Assembly: GCA_002384855.1 (NCBI GenBank) | Contig: DGBP01000067.1 | Span: 1 to 40,544 of the forward strand | Length of the DNA: 40,544 nucleotides | Reading direction: 5' to 3' | Origin: Nocardioidaceae bacterium UBA4001 | GTDB lineage: Bacteria > Actinomycetota > Actinomycetes > Propionibacteriales > Nocardioidaceae | Part shown: one piece after another, positions 33,787 through 40,544 of the stretch | Position numbering within the stretch: the first letter of the stretch is position 1 | How the letters are laid out: every line of letters begins with the position of its first letter | Translations under genes and position numbers: made by a program | Notes under the pieces: model-generated | Told to the model about the DNA's origin: nothing | Seen by the model: the letters and a program-made list of their open reading frames with translations, nothing else | The model's database searches: none

Positions 33787-35343
33787 ATGCCTCGCCTCGC
33801 CCGTTCAGAGTGGTACGACCTGACCCGGGACATGAACTGGACGCTTGCCTATGTCACCGAAGAGCAGGCTTGGCCCAAGGATCTGTCCAATGGCTACGGT
33901 GTTTCCACCGAGCAGTGGTGGACCTGGGACGAGCCGTACAAGATCACCTACCCTGAGTATGTCCACAACCAGGCGGGCAAAGACGCCAGCGTCTACGCCA
34001 TCAACGCGGTGGTGAACCGCTCCAAGTTGTTCGAGCAACTGGACCCGGGCTGGAAGTCGGCGATCGTCGCACACTACGGCGCCATTGCCGTGCCGGAGTA
34101 TGTCGCGGGAATCGGTGAGGCTCGGATGGGTCGATTCGGCCGGGCAGCCGCGTGGCGCAATATGGCCACATACGGCACGCTCGACGAGACCCGTCACGGT
34201 CAGATTCAGTCGTACTTCCCGTACACGCTGCTCGACAAAGAGCCGCGAATGGACTGGGCCCACAAGGCGTTTCACACCAACGAGTGGGGAGCCATCGCGG
34301 CTCGCTCCCTGTTCGATGACATGTTCACCGCGAACGACGCGGTCTCGACGGCGATTCAGCTCACGTTCACCTTCGAGACGGGGTTCACCAACCTGCAGTT
34401 CCTCGGTATGGCCGCAGACGCGATGGGCGTCGGTGACCTCGAGTTCAGCGCGCTGATCTCCTCCATCCAGACCGACGAGGCTCGGCACGCACAGCAGGGC
34501 GAGCCGACGATGAAGATCCTCGTGGAGAATGGCAAGGCCGATGTTGCCCAGAAGCTCATCGATCACATGTTCTGGCGCTCGTGGAAGGTCTTCTCACTCC
34601 TCACCGGACTGTCGATGGACTACTACACGCCGCTGGAACACCGTCGGCACTCCTTCCGGGAGTTCATGGACGAATTGATCAACAAGCAGTTCCTGGATCA
34701 GTTCCGTGATCTTGGTCTGGAGAAGCCCTGGTACTGGGACGACCAGTACCAGGCGGAGCAGAACTGGCTGCACCACGCCTACCACCTGGGGGTCTGGTTC
34801 TGGCGCCCCACCGTCTGGTGGAACCCCGACGCCGGCGTGTCGCCGCAGGAGCGTGACTGGCTGGAGGAGAAATACCCGGGCTGGAACGACAGCTTCGGAA
34901 AGTACTGGGACGTCATCACCAAGAACGTGCGGGCGGACGCCACCGAGAACACTCTGCCCGAGACGCTCCCTATCGTGTGCAACATGTGCCACATTCCGGT
35001 GTGCACCCCGGCCGGCTACAACGCGGGCTTCCTGAACAGTCCCGATCCCCACATTCTCGACTACAAGGGTCGTCGTTACACGTTCTGCTCCGAGCCGTGC
35101 CAGTGGATCTTCGAGCAGAACCCGGCCCGGTTCCAGGGTCACGAGAGCCTCGTCGACCGGTTCCTAGGCGGGCAGATCAAGCCGAGCCTGCACCCGGACT
35201 TCGAGGGCGGCACGATCACGACGACGCACCTCGCCGGTGTCCTCGACTACATGAGCGTGAGCATGGAGGAAGCCGGGCAGGACGCCACGGACTATGCCTG
35301 GGCTTTCGAGGAACGCGATGCGGCGGGCATCGAGGCGTCGTGA
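33787..35343 (+). CDS. tmoA: Soluble diiron monooxygenase, hydroxylase alpha subunit (toluene-4-monooxygenase type)
   Basis: This 518-aa catalytic subunit inserts one oxygen atom of O2 into a hydrocarbon. All six iron ligands stand at the positions known for T4MO: E104, E134, H137 (LDETRHGQI), E197, E231, H234 (TDEARHAQQ). The proton-relay T201 and pocket residues I100, A107 and F205 also match. Residue 103 is Pro where T4MO has Gly. The C-terminal part has C398, C401, C406, C434 and C438 (CNMCHIPVC, FCSEPC), like the zinc site of phenol hydroxylases. ATG 33787 (MPRLARSEWYD) has GGGAG upstream and fits the family N-terminus; the upstream in-frame ATG at 33769 is unlikely. First gene of the six-gene operon. 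The natural substrate cannot be read from sequence. Confidence 0.97.
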   Translation: MPRLARSEWYDLTRDMNWTLAYVTEEQAWPKDLSNGYGVSTEQWWTWDEPYKITYPEYVHNQAGKDASVYAINAVVNRSKLFEQLDPGWKSAIVAHYGAIAVPEYVAGIGEARMGRFGRAAAWRNMATYGTLDETRHGQIQSYFPYTLLDKEPRMDWAHKAFHTNEWGAIAARSLFDDMFTANDAVSTAIQLTFTFETGFTNLQFLGMAADAMGVGDLEFSALISSIQTDEARHAQQGEPTMKILVENGKADVAQKLIDHMFWRSWKVFSLLTGLSMDYYTPLEHRRHSFREFMDELINKQFLDQFRDLGLEKPWYWDDQYQAEQNWLHHAYHLGVWFWRPTVWWNPDAGVSPQERDWLEEKYPGWNDSFGKYWDVITKNVRADATENTLPETLPIVCNMCHIPVCTPAGYNAGFLNSPDPHILDYKGRRYTFCSEPCQWIFEQNPARFQGHESLVDRFLGGQIKPSLHPDFEGGTITTTHLAGVLDYMSVSMEEAGQDATDYAWAFEERDAAGIEAS

Positions 35344-35383
35344 ACGGGAGAGCTTCTAAGGGCGACAGAATGGAGAGCGAAGC

Positions 35384-35632
35384 ATGGCTTTGATCCCAGT
35401 ACAGGCGTGTGTGGATGGTGACTTCGTCCTCAACATGGTGCCGGTTTTCACCGAAGACACCATGGAGGCGGTGGGCAAGAAGATTGCTCACCACTCCGTG
35501 AACCGTCGGGTAGCTCCGCAGGACAAGCCTCTCGGTGTTCGTTTCCGGGGCGAGACGGTGCCAGCCGATGCCACGGTGGACAGTGCCGGCATTGTGGCAA
35601 TGGATGTCGTGTATGCCTTCTACGAAGAATGA
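35384..35632 (+). CDS. tmoB: Monooxygenase gamma subunit (TmoB type)
   Basis: The 82-aa gamma subunit of the hydroxylase has a ubiquitin-like fold. It matches T4moB in length and in PVQACVDGDFVLNMVPV, the block KKIAHHSVNRRVAPQ and the end VDVVYAFYEE-like VVYAFYEE. It binds the outside of the alpha-beta dimer. ATG 35384 follows a GGAGAGCG ribosome site and lies 40 bases after the alpha stop. Order alpha-gamma-Rieske-effector-beta-reductase is that of tmoABCDEF and isoABCDEF operons. Confidence 0.93.
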   Translation: MALIPVQACVDGDFVLNMVPVFTEDTMEAVGKKIAHHSVNRRVAPQDKPLGVRFRGETVPADATVDSAGIVAMDVVYAFYEE

Positions 35633-35638
35633 GCGCGC

Positions 35639-36001
35639 ATGAGTGAGGAGCTTCGCTGGGTCGATGTCGTCGATGTCTCCGAGGTGTGGGAAGGAGACCT
35701 CCTCGACTTCGAGGTCGATGGGGAAGAGGTGATGATTGCCCACCTCGACGGGGGCGACCTCAAGGCGTACCAGGGGATCTGTCCCCACCAGGAGATTGCG
35801 CTTGCAGACGGGAAGTGGGATGCCGACACCTCAGTCCTGCTCTGCAACGGGCACAACTGGGAGTTCGACCTGCAGACCGGTCAAGGCCTCAACCCGAGCG
35901 GATGCCGCTTGTTCGAGTATCCGGTCCGAGTCACCGGCGAGAAGATCCAGGTGGGAGTCCCGCAAGACGGGAAACGCCACTACAACCGTTTTCCCGGATG
36001 A
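35639..36001 (+). CDS. tmoC: Rieske-type ferredoxin (TmoC type)
   Basis: The 120-aa [2Fe-2S] Rieske protein shuttles electrons from the reductase to the hydroxylase. Cluster ligands are C48 and H50 (GICPHQ) and C69 and H72 (LLCNGHNWEFD), in the standard CxH...CxxH arrangement. Presence of a Rieske ferredoxin distinguishes the toluene/isoprene-type enzymes from phenol hydroxylases and propane monooxygenases. ATG 35639 lies 6 bases after the gamma stop, so its ribosome site lies inside the end of that gene. Length is normal. Confidence 0.96.
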   Translation: MSEELRWVDVVDVSEVWEGDLLDFEVDGEEVMIAHLDGGDLKAYQGICPHQEIALADGKWDADTSVLLCNGHNWEFDLQTGQGLNPSGCRLFEYPVRVTGEKIQVGVPQDGKRHYNRFPG

Positions 36002-36013
36002 GGAGTCCTTGAA

Positions 36014-36334
36014 ATGACGAGCGTCAGTGACGGTACCGAAGGACGCAAGAAGATGGTGGGCCCGATCGTTCGGGGCATGGACGCACAGTTTTGTGAGGCG
36101 ATGATCAACGCCGTCGAGACCGACAACCCTGACACCGAGGTCATCGTGGACGACCAGGGTGGTTACATCCGGATCGGTGTTGAGCGTCGCTGCCGGCTCA
36201 CTCGGGCGACGCTCGAGGACGAGCTCGGCTATACGTTCCGACTGTCTGACATCGAACCGAACCTGGCTGGCTTCTCGGGAAGAATCAATGTCAGCGATGA
36301 CGAGATCATCTGGCACCTAGACAGAGAGGGATGA
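36014..36334 (+). CDS. tmoD: Monooxygenase effector/coupling protein (TmoD type)
   Basis: This 106-aa cofactor-less protein docks on the hydroxylase and tunes the diiron site and product specificity. It matches T4moD in MVGPIVRGMDAQFCEAMINA, DDQGGYIRIGVERRCRLTR, then LEDELGYTFRLSDIEPNLAG and the C-terminal FSGRINVSDDEIIWHL. ATG 36014 follows AGGAG. The stop overlaps the beta-subunit start by 4 bases (ATGA). Confidence 0.95.
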   Translation: MTSVSDGTEGRKKMVGPIVRGMDAQFCEAMINAVETDNPDTEVIVDDQGGYIRIGVERRCRLTRATLEDELGYTFRLSDIEPNLAGFSGRINVSDDEIIWHLDREG

Positions 36335-37344
36335 CAGTGGCGACGAGGCTGCGCAAGACATCGAAGACGTGGAGCATGTTCGGGGATGTCAAGAAGAAGC
36401 CGAGCCCCTACGAAGTGGTCACGGGCAAGTTCCACTACCACTTCCGCCGCGACCCGGTGCCCTTCGAGATGGATCCCGATGTGCCGCTCAACCGCTGGTA
36501 CCTGAAGAACCGCGAGGGATCGCCGTTCCAGGTCGATGACTGGGAGCAGTTCAGGGACCCGCACAAGCTCACCTACAAGGAGTACATCTCCCTCCAGAAG
36601 AGCCACGAGACCTACGTCGACGGACTGATCGATCAGTTCGAGGACTCCAACGCCGCCGAGAAGCTGGACGAGGGCTGGGTGGCGACGTTGGCGGGCCTGT
36701 ACGTGCCGCTCCGGTTCCCTCTGCACATCCTGCAGATGACGGGGTTGTACGTGGCGCAGATGGCGCCGTCCTCGTACATCACCAACTGTTCGAACTTCCA
36801 GGCCGCCGACGAGCTTCGACGAATCCAGCGGGTTGCCTACTGGACCAAGGTGCTGGCCAACGCGCACGGCGACCACCTGGCGCAGACGGGCAGTGCTCGG
36901 GACCCTTGGGAGAACGATGCAGTCTGGCAGCCGCTGCGTAAGGTGCTCGAGGAGATGCTCATCGCCTATGACTGGGGTGAGGCGTTCACTGCCTTGAATC
37001 TGGCTGTCAAGCCGGCTCTTGACGCCCTGCTCAACTGGCAGTTCGCCGCCTTGGCGGCCAGCAACAACGACCGTCTGCTCAGCCAGATGTTCACCGAGTT
37101 CCAGCATGACAGCGAACGCAGCCAGGACTGGACGCAGGCCCTGACGAAGTACGCTCTCGAACGCGACCCCGACCTGAGCAAGGTGCTGAAGGGGTGGCTT
37201 GACGTGTGGGAACCCAAGGCACATGCTGCGGTGGTCGGGCTGGCTCCATTGTTCGAGACTGCGCCGGTGCCGATGGCCGCTGGCGACGTGGTTTCGGAGG
37301 TCGGGCGCCGTTACACCGAGTTGCGCAGTGGCTGTGGTGTCTGA
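36331..37344 (+). CDS. tmoE: Hydroxylase beta subunit (TmoE type)
   Basis: The 337-aa beta subunit has the ferritin-like fold without iron ligands. Family features are RKTSKTWSMFGDVKKKPSPY, YEVVTGKFHYHFRRDPVPFE, LNRWYLKNREGSPF, YKEYISLQKSHETYVDGLID and later SNFQAADELRRIQRVAYWTK. It scaffolds the alpha subunit in an (alpha-beta-gamma)2 complex. Length is normal. It overlaps the effector gene by 4 bases and lies 2 bases before the reductase start. Confidence 0.95.
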   Translation: MTVATRLRKTSKTWSMFGDVKKKPSPYEVVTGKFHYHFRRDPVPFEMDPDVPLNRWYLKNREGSPFQVDDWEQFRDPHKLTYKEYISLQKSHETYVDGLIDQFEDSNAAEKLDEGWVATLAGLYVPLRFPLHILQMTGLYVAQMAPSSYITNCSNFQAADELRRIQRVAYWTKVLANAHGDHLAQTGSARDPWENDAVWQPLRKVLEEMLIAYDWGEAFTALNLAVKPALDALLNWQFAALAASNNDRLLSQMFTEFQHDSERSQDWTQALTKYALERDPDLSKVLKGWLDVWEPKAHAAVVGLAPLFETAPVPMAAGDVVSEVGRRYTELRSGCGV

Positions 37345-37346
37345 CC

Positions 37347-38345
37347 GTGGCAGCCGGGGACGTGCACGAGGTCCGTATCGCTGACTCCGATGCACGGTTT
37401 CCGGTGCTCGAAGGAGAGCGGATCCTGCGGGCGGCTCGTCGCGCCGGAGTCTGGCTCCCCTTCGAATGCGGCTGGGGAAGCTGCGGGACCTGCAAGGTCA
37501 CTCTGCTCGAGGGTGAGGCCTCCGCGCTGTTCGACGAGGCCCCGTCGGTGACTCCGCGGGACGCGCGCCGCGGACGCATACTCGCGTGCCAGAGCAGCGC
37601 GACGACTGATCTAGTGATCAAGCCGGCGTGGGTGAGTCGAGAGCCTCGACCGGAGTTCAACACTGACTCGTGCGCGGCGGTGCTTGTCGAGGAAGATGCT
37701 GTGGGGCCGGACATCCGGCGGTTCCGGTTCCAACTCGACCGCGCGATCGCCTACCGAGAGGGGCAGCACGCGATCCTCGACCTCGGGGGCGGCCTCCGGC
37801 GGTGCTATTCGATGGCCAACCTGTCCGGTTCAGCAGACGTGGACTTCATCGCGAAGCGGTATGACGGGCGACCGGGGAGTGAGCGCCTCTTCTCGCTCGG
37901 CAAGGGTGCCGAGATCTCTATCGAGGTGCCGTACGGGGAGATGTGGGTGCGTGACTCCGAACGCCCCATCTGCCTGGTGGCCGGAGGAACAGGTGTCGCG
38001 CCGATCCTGGGGATGCTGCGCCGTTTGGCAGGGATGTCCGACTCCAGACGCACGCACGTCTTCTTCGGCGCCAACAGGCGCGAGGAACTGGTTTGCTGGG
38101 AGGAAGTAGTCGATTTGGCCGGCGATCTCGACAACGGACAGGTGACGGGCGCCCTAGCGCGGCCCGAGCCCGGGTGGGATGGAGTTCGAGGATTCGTCAC
38201 GGATGCCCTGTCCAGGGCGCTGCCAGACCTGACGCGTGCCAGCTTCTACATCGCCGGGCCACCGGCGATGACCGATGCCGTTCTCGCCCTTCTGAAGGAG
38301 TCCGGCGTCCAGCTCGACCGGATTCACTACGACAGCTTCGGTTGA
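37347..38345 (+). CDS. tmoF: NAD(P)H:ferredoxin reductase of the monooxygenase (TmoF type)
   Basis: This 332-aa reductase takes electrons from NADH through FAD and a plant-type [2Fe-2S] cluster to the Rieske protein. Ferredoxin domain ligands are C41, C46, C49 and C81 (CGWGSCGTCK, then ILACQS). The FAD motif is RRCYSMAN (151-158) and the nucleotide-binding motif is VAGGTGVAPILGML (from 211). The C-terminal end FYIAGPPAMTDAVLALL is typical. I chose GTG 37347, 2 bases after the beta stop; the reading frame is open further upstream but that part lies inside the beta gene. A hairpin follows directly after the stop. Confidence 0.95.
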   Translation: MAAGDVHEVRIADSDARFPVLEGERILRAARRAGVWLPFECGWGSCGTCKVTLLEGEASALFDEAPSVTPRDARRGRILACQSSATTDLVIKPAWVSREPRPEFNTDSCAAVLVEEDAVGPDIRRFRFQLDRAIAYREGQHAILDLGGGLRRCYSMANLSGSADVDFIAKRYDGRPGSERLFSLGKGAEISIEVPYGEMWVRDSERPICLVAGGTGVAPILGMLRRLAGMSDSRRTHVFFGANRREELVCWEEVVDLAGDLDNGQVTGALARPEPGWDGVRGFVTDALSRALPDLTRASFYIAGPPAMTDAVLALLKESGVQLDRIHYDSFG

Positions 38346-38346
38346 C

Positions 38347-38372
38347 GTCGGTCGGCGCGCGATCCGACCGAC
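38347..38372 (+). terminator. Terminator-like hairpin at the end of the monooxygenase operon
   Basis: There is a perfect 9-bp inverted repeat GTCGGTCGG (38347-38355) / CCGACCGAC (38364-38372) with an 8-base loop, starting 2 bases after the reductase stop. There is no T-run. Its place directly after the last gene, before a new operator-like site, argues that the six-gene operon ends here. Confidence 0.6.
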
Positions 38373-38381
38373 AGCTCCGTC

Positions 38382-38429
38382 GTTCCGCTGTCAGGAACGG
38401 GGCCGTTCCCCAGGTGGGACATGCGTCAC
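38382..38429 (+). promoter_or_regulatory. Putative operator upstream of the SCP2-like unit, copy of the monooxygenase operator
   Basis: GTTCC (38382-38386), 7 bases, GGAAC (38394-38398), then GTGGGACA (38414-38421) and GTCAC (38425-38429). GGAACGG-GG-CCGTTCC (38394-38409) forms an extra perfect palindrome here. The site is about 180 bases before the next start, similar to the spacing at the monooxygenase operon. Bases 38430-38563 hold no supported gene. Confidence 0.55.
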
Positions 38430-38563
38430 GCTGAACAGCGGATAGCGCTCTGGACCGTCGAAACCCCAAAAGAGAGGGGTCGGGAATACATGCGTGTCCA
38501 GGAATCGCACAAGTCAGGGGCCGGATTCCGATCTTGCCCGCGTCCATTCGATAGGAGTTAGTT

Positions 38564-38974
38564 GTGACCGAAGAGTTGAAGTTCTTCTCCCCTGAGTGGT
38601 GTGAGGCGGCTGTGCCGTTGGTGAACTCGCACGAGGCGACGATCAAGGGGTTCAAGGACGCCGCCACCTTCACGCACCGCATGGCCTTCACCTGCGCTGA
38701 ACGCGGCCTGGTCACGCACATGGAGTGGAAAGAAGGAAAGGTGTCCAGCTGGTCGGGGCCCCAGTACGACGAGTCCGACCTGTGGCTGGTCATCGACGCC
38801 GGGCTCGCGACGTGGCAGGCGGCGGCCTCGGGCGCGAGCGAAGGCGGGAAGTTCCTGCTGGCCGGCAAGATCAAGTTCAAGAAGGGTCCGATGTCGGCGG
38901 CCATCGAGAACGCAGGGGCCTTCAACAACTTCCTGTTGTCGTGGGGCAAGGTGCCCACCGACTGGGATGTCTAG
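38564..38974 (+). CDS. SCP2-type (sterol carrier) lipid-binding protein
   Basis: The 136-aa single-domain protein has the sterol-carrier-protein-2 pattern: FKDAATFTHRMAFTCAERGL, then strands (THMEWKEGKVSSW, DLWLVIDAGLATWQAAASGA) and the C-terminal LAGKIKFKKGPMSAAIENAG followed by AFNNFLLSW. SCP2 domains hold hydrophobic ligands such as lipids, acyl chains or sterols. No signal peptide, so cytoplasmic. GTG 38564 follows AGGAG with normal spacing. With its own operator-like region, it starts a unit separate from but co-patterned with the monooxygenase operon. I infer a role in substrate or product handling. Confidence 0.8.
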   Translation: MTEELKFFSPEWCEAAVPLVNSHEATIKGFKDAATFTHRMAFTCAERGLVTHMEWKEGKVSSWSGPQYDESDLWLVIDAGLATWQAAASGASEGGKFLLAGKIKFKKGPMSAAIENAGAFNNFLLSWGKVPTDWDV

Positions 38975-38992
38975 GACCGAAGTGGCACGCGG

Positions 38993-39436
38993 GTGAGTAC
39001 GCGAGGTTATCCATTCAAACTGTACGAAGGTGACGAGGCGAACGGTTTGGCGAGCATCCTCGCAATGCTGCTGGGGCAGAACCTGGAGAATTACCCCGAC
39101 CGCATCGCCATCGCGCGCCGGATGCCCAGACCTGTCGCGGTCTACAGCACGGATACGGCGACCATGGCCACGATCGTCTTCGGCAACGACGAGGCCACTG
39201 TCTACAACGGCACGGTCGGTCGCCCGAGCGTGACGGTGATGGCCAGCGTCGATCAGATCACAGACGTGTCTCAACTGAAGATGAAGGGTGCGGGCCTTCT
39301 CCCCGTCGGCTTCTTCACCAAGCGGGGCCTCCACGTGCTCGGCGAGATCGCCAGGCACAGACTCGTGGTGAAGGGACTGCTGACGCACACCGTCACTGCG
39401 CTGCGGTTCATTGCCGTGATATCGGTCGTCGAGTGA
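38993..39436 (+). CDS. Second SCP2-like small protein
   Basis: This 147-aa protein has a weaker SCP2-like outline: an N-terminal helix (ASILAMLLGQNLENY), strands RPVAVYSTDTATMATIVFG and DEATVYNGTVGRPSVTVMAS, then VDQITDVSQLKMKGAGLLP. Next come GLHVLGEIARHRLVVKGLLT and a hydrophobic C-terminus VTALRFIAVISVVE. The strand-turn pattern and the final binding helix recall SCP2-like domains in which ligand sits under the C-terminal segment. GTG 38993 lies 18 bases after the first SCP2 gene; the ribosome site is weak. A partner function with the preceding protein is inferred from co-transcription. Confidence 0.6.
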   Translation: MSTRGYPFKLYEGDEANGLASILAMLLGQNLENYPDRIAIARRMPRPVAVYSTDTATMATIVFGNDEATVYNGTVGRPSVTVMASVDQITDVSQLKMKGAGLLPVGFFTKRGLHVLGEIARHRLVVKGLLTHTVTALRFIAVISVVE

Positions 39437-39438
39437 GT

Positions 39439-39476
39439 GTCTGCCTGCGCAGGGCCTCCGGTCCGCGCAGGCAGAC
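39439..39476. terminator. Bidirectional terminator between the SCP2-like unit and the IclR gene
   Basis: There is a perfect 12-bp inverted repeat GTCTGCCTGCGC (39439-39450) / GCGCAGGCAGAC (39465-39476) with a 14-base loop, starting 2 bases after the SCP2-like stop. It lies between two convergent genes and can serve both directions. Confidence 0.8.
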
Positions 39477-39609
39477 TTGGTGAGTGGATCGACCCGACGC
39501 GATCATCGGTTGCGCCCCGGTGGACTTCGACGCACGGCGCGAACCCACCGGGAAAGCGATGCGTTGGTGCGGAAGCGGTCGAGCATGCACTTCGGCTCCT
39601 ACGCGCCGG

Positions 39610-40389
39610 TCACTGGTTCCATCCCAGGCCGGAGGAGATGCGGGCGGCCGTCTCGACGACGGGGCCGAGCAAGTGGCGCAGGCCGCGATCGACTTCCGCC
39701 GTGGATTCCGCCACCGATACCGACGCGACCACCTGGTTGAGGGGATCGCGGATCGGTGCGGCGACCGAGCAGATGCCGGGCTGAGACTCGCCACGGTTCT
39801 CGGCGTAGCCCTGACAGCGAACCCGTGCCAGCTCGGCGAGGAAGTCCGTCCTGGATGTGATCGTACGCGGCGTCTTGGGCGACAGGCGCATGTCCTGGAC
39901 CAGACGACGCTGGTTCTCGACCGGAAGGAATGCCAGGAGCACCTTGCCGCTCGAGGTCACGTGTGCCGAGTTGCGGCTGCCGACCTCTCTGAAGACGGAG
40001 ATCGCACCTGGCCCCTCACGTCGCTCGATGTACAGCACGTCGGCACCGTCGAGGATGGCTATGTGCAGGGTGCCAGCAGTCTTCTGGCGCAGTTGGTCGA
40101 GCGGGATCGTCGCCGCTTCGTGGAGTCGCTGGGCTGTCTCGGCGCTGGCGCCGAGACAGCGCATGGTACTGGTCAGCCGGAACAGCCCTGTCTCCTCGAC
40201 CTTCTCGAGCAGGCCTTCCTCGACGAGGGTCCAGATGATGCGGTGGGCAGTGCTCTTCCCGACACCGACCCGGCGGGCGAGCTGGGTGACTCCCAACTGG
40301 GTGCTGTGCTTGCCGAACTCGCGCAGGACGCGGGCGGCCATGGCGACGCTTGACAGCCGCTCGGGGCCACGGCACACCTGCTCTGTCAT
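39610..40389 (-). CDS. IclR-family transcriptional regulator
   Basis: The 259-aa regulator has an N-terminal winged helix (GVTQLARRVGVGKSTAHRII followed by WTLVEEGLLEKVEETGLFRL) and a C-terminal effector-binding GAF-like domain (TAGTLHIAILDGADVLYIER, VTSSGKVLLAFLP, GYAENRGESQPGICSVAAPI, PLNQVVASVSVAES). IclR proteins commonly control aromatic and hydrocarbon degradation genes. I chose ATG at 40389 (MTEQVCRGPERLSS); a GTG at 40434 would add 15 Arg/Pro-rich residues. It converges on the SCP2-like genes. The putative targets are the GTTCC-N7-GGAAC sites, by inference. Normal length; no missing motif. Confidence 0.93.
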   Translation of the reverse strand: MTEQVCRGPERLSSVAMAARVLREFGKHSTQLGVTQLARRVGVGKSTAHRIIWTLVEEGLLEKVEETGLFRLTSTMRCLGASAETAQRLHEAATIPLDQLRQKTAGTLHIAILDGADVLYIERREGPGAISVFREVGSRNSAHVTSSGKVLLAFLPVENQRRLVQDMRLSPKTPRTITSRTDFLAELARVRCQGYAENRGESQPGICSVAAPIRDPLNQVVASVSVAESTAEVDRGLRHLLGPVVETAARISSGLGWNQ

Positions 40390-40544
40390 CGGGTCACGTC
40401 CGCCCGGCCGGCCTCGAGGCACGACACAGCGCACTCGCGTAGTCCGCCGGCCAGGTCGCGGATGGATCGGGAGCGGGCCGAGGACGTGTCACCGGTCACG
40501 ACATCAGGGTGCCCCTTTCCGACGGATCCCTGCCCATTGTGTTC
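40390..40544. other. Upstream region of the IclR gene, window end
   Basis: These 155 bases hold no recognisable gene. A GTGTCACCGGTCAC stretch around 40487-40500 contains the palindrome ACCGGT but I see no copy of the GTTCC-N7-GGAAC element, so autoregulation through that site is not supported here. The IclR promoter should lie in this region. Confidence 0.4.

Noticed and set aside
33381..33956. Open frame running from the IS remnant across the start of the alpha subunit
   Set aside because: It mixes IS debris, the operator region and an out-of-frame part of the alpha gene. No family resemblance and no ribosome site.
33787..38345. Propane monooxygenase or phenol hydroxylase as the identity of the diiron enzyme
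   Set aside because: A Rieske ferredoxin and the gene order alpha-gamma-Rieske-effector-beta-reductase are those of the toluene/isoprene group. Alpha-subunit ligands also align at T4MO numbering without gaps.
38491..38600. Small ATG-initiated frame (MRVQESHKSGP...) overlapping the first SCP2-like start
   Set aside because: No ribosome site, no recognisable motif and it overlaps a supported gene in another frame. It could be a leader peptide but nothing in the sequence decides that.

Overview
The window comes from a high-GC Gram-positive bacterium, almost certainly an actinobacterium. Evidence is the very GC-rich codon use, frequent GTG starts, 4-base start/stop overlaps, a SARP-type (winged helix plus BTAD) regulator and an IS481-type transposase remnant. 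A Nocardioidaceae-like host is only a guess from the style of the proteins. It holds two unrelated accessory systems separated by decayed insertion-sequence debris.

Left edge (1-606): the 3' part of a tRNA-Pro(GGG) gene, two adjacent hairpins that act as its probable terminator, and a decayed transposase C-terminus on the minus strand.

Contractile injection system (607-33051): 23 plus-strand genes, nearly all overlapping by 1-8 bases or separated by fewer than 50. In order: cap/terminator protein (Pvc16/Afp16 type), a beta-rich protein, sheath 1, tube 1, sheath 2, tube 2, a small Pvc6-position protein, a LysM baseplate protein (Pvc7 type), hub (gpD/gp27 type), spike (gpV/gp5 type), an unknown 251-aa helical protein, gp25-type wedge, baseplate J-type wedge, gpI-type tail protein, three large fibre or decoration proteins that share a related N-terminal module, a 57-aa coiled coil, a probable tape measure, an AAA+ ATPase (Pvc15 type), a 2237-aa candidate cargo protein with annexin-like repeats, hydrophobic segments and a possible PD-(D/E)XK nuclease core, an unknown 175-aa partner, and a SARP regulator. 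The layout is that of an extracellular contractile injection system (Afp/PVC relatives). No PAAR tip gene was recognised, and the spike and hub are separate genes.

Junction (33052-33786): a terminator-like hairpin, then a frameshifted and internally deleted IS3-family remnant with visible inverted-repeat ends. Its right end lies back-to-back (3-base gap) with a second IS end.

Monooxygenase island (33787-39436): a complete six-gene soluble diiron monooxygenase of the toluene-4-monooxygenase type (alpha, gamma, Rieske ferredoxin, effector, beta, reductase), closed by a hairpin. A second unit of two SCP2-like small proteins follows and is closed by another hairpin. Both units carry the same upstream signature, GTTCC-N7-GGAAC followed by GTGGGACA and GTCAC. 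An IclR-family regulator (39610-40389, minus strand) converges on them. This island is visibly less GC-rich than the injection-system genes, which suggests separate acquisition. A reasonable model is that the monooxygenase oxidises a hydrophobic hydrocarbon or lipid-like substrate, the SCP2-like proteins bind or ferry it or its product, and the IclR protein may control both units.
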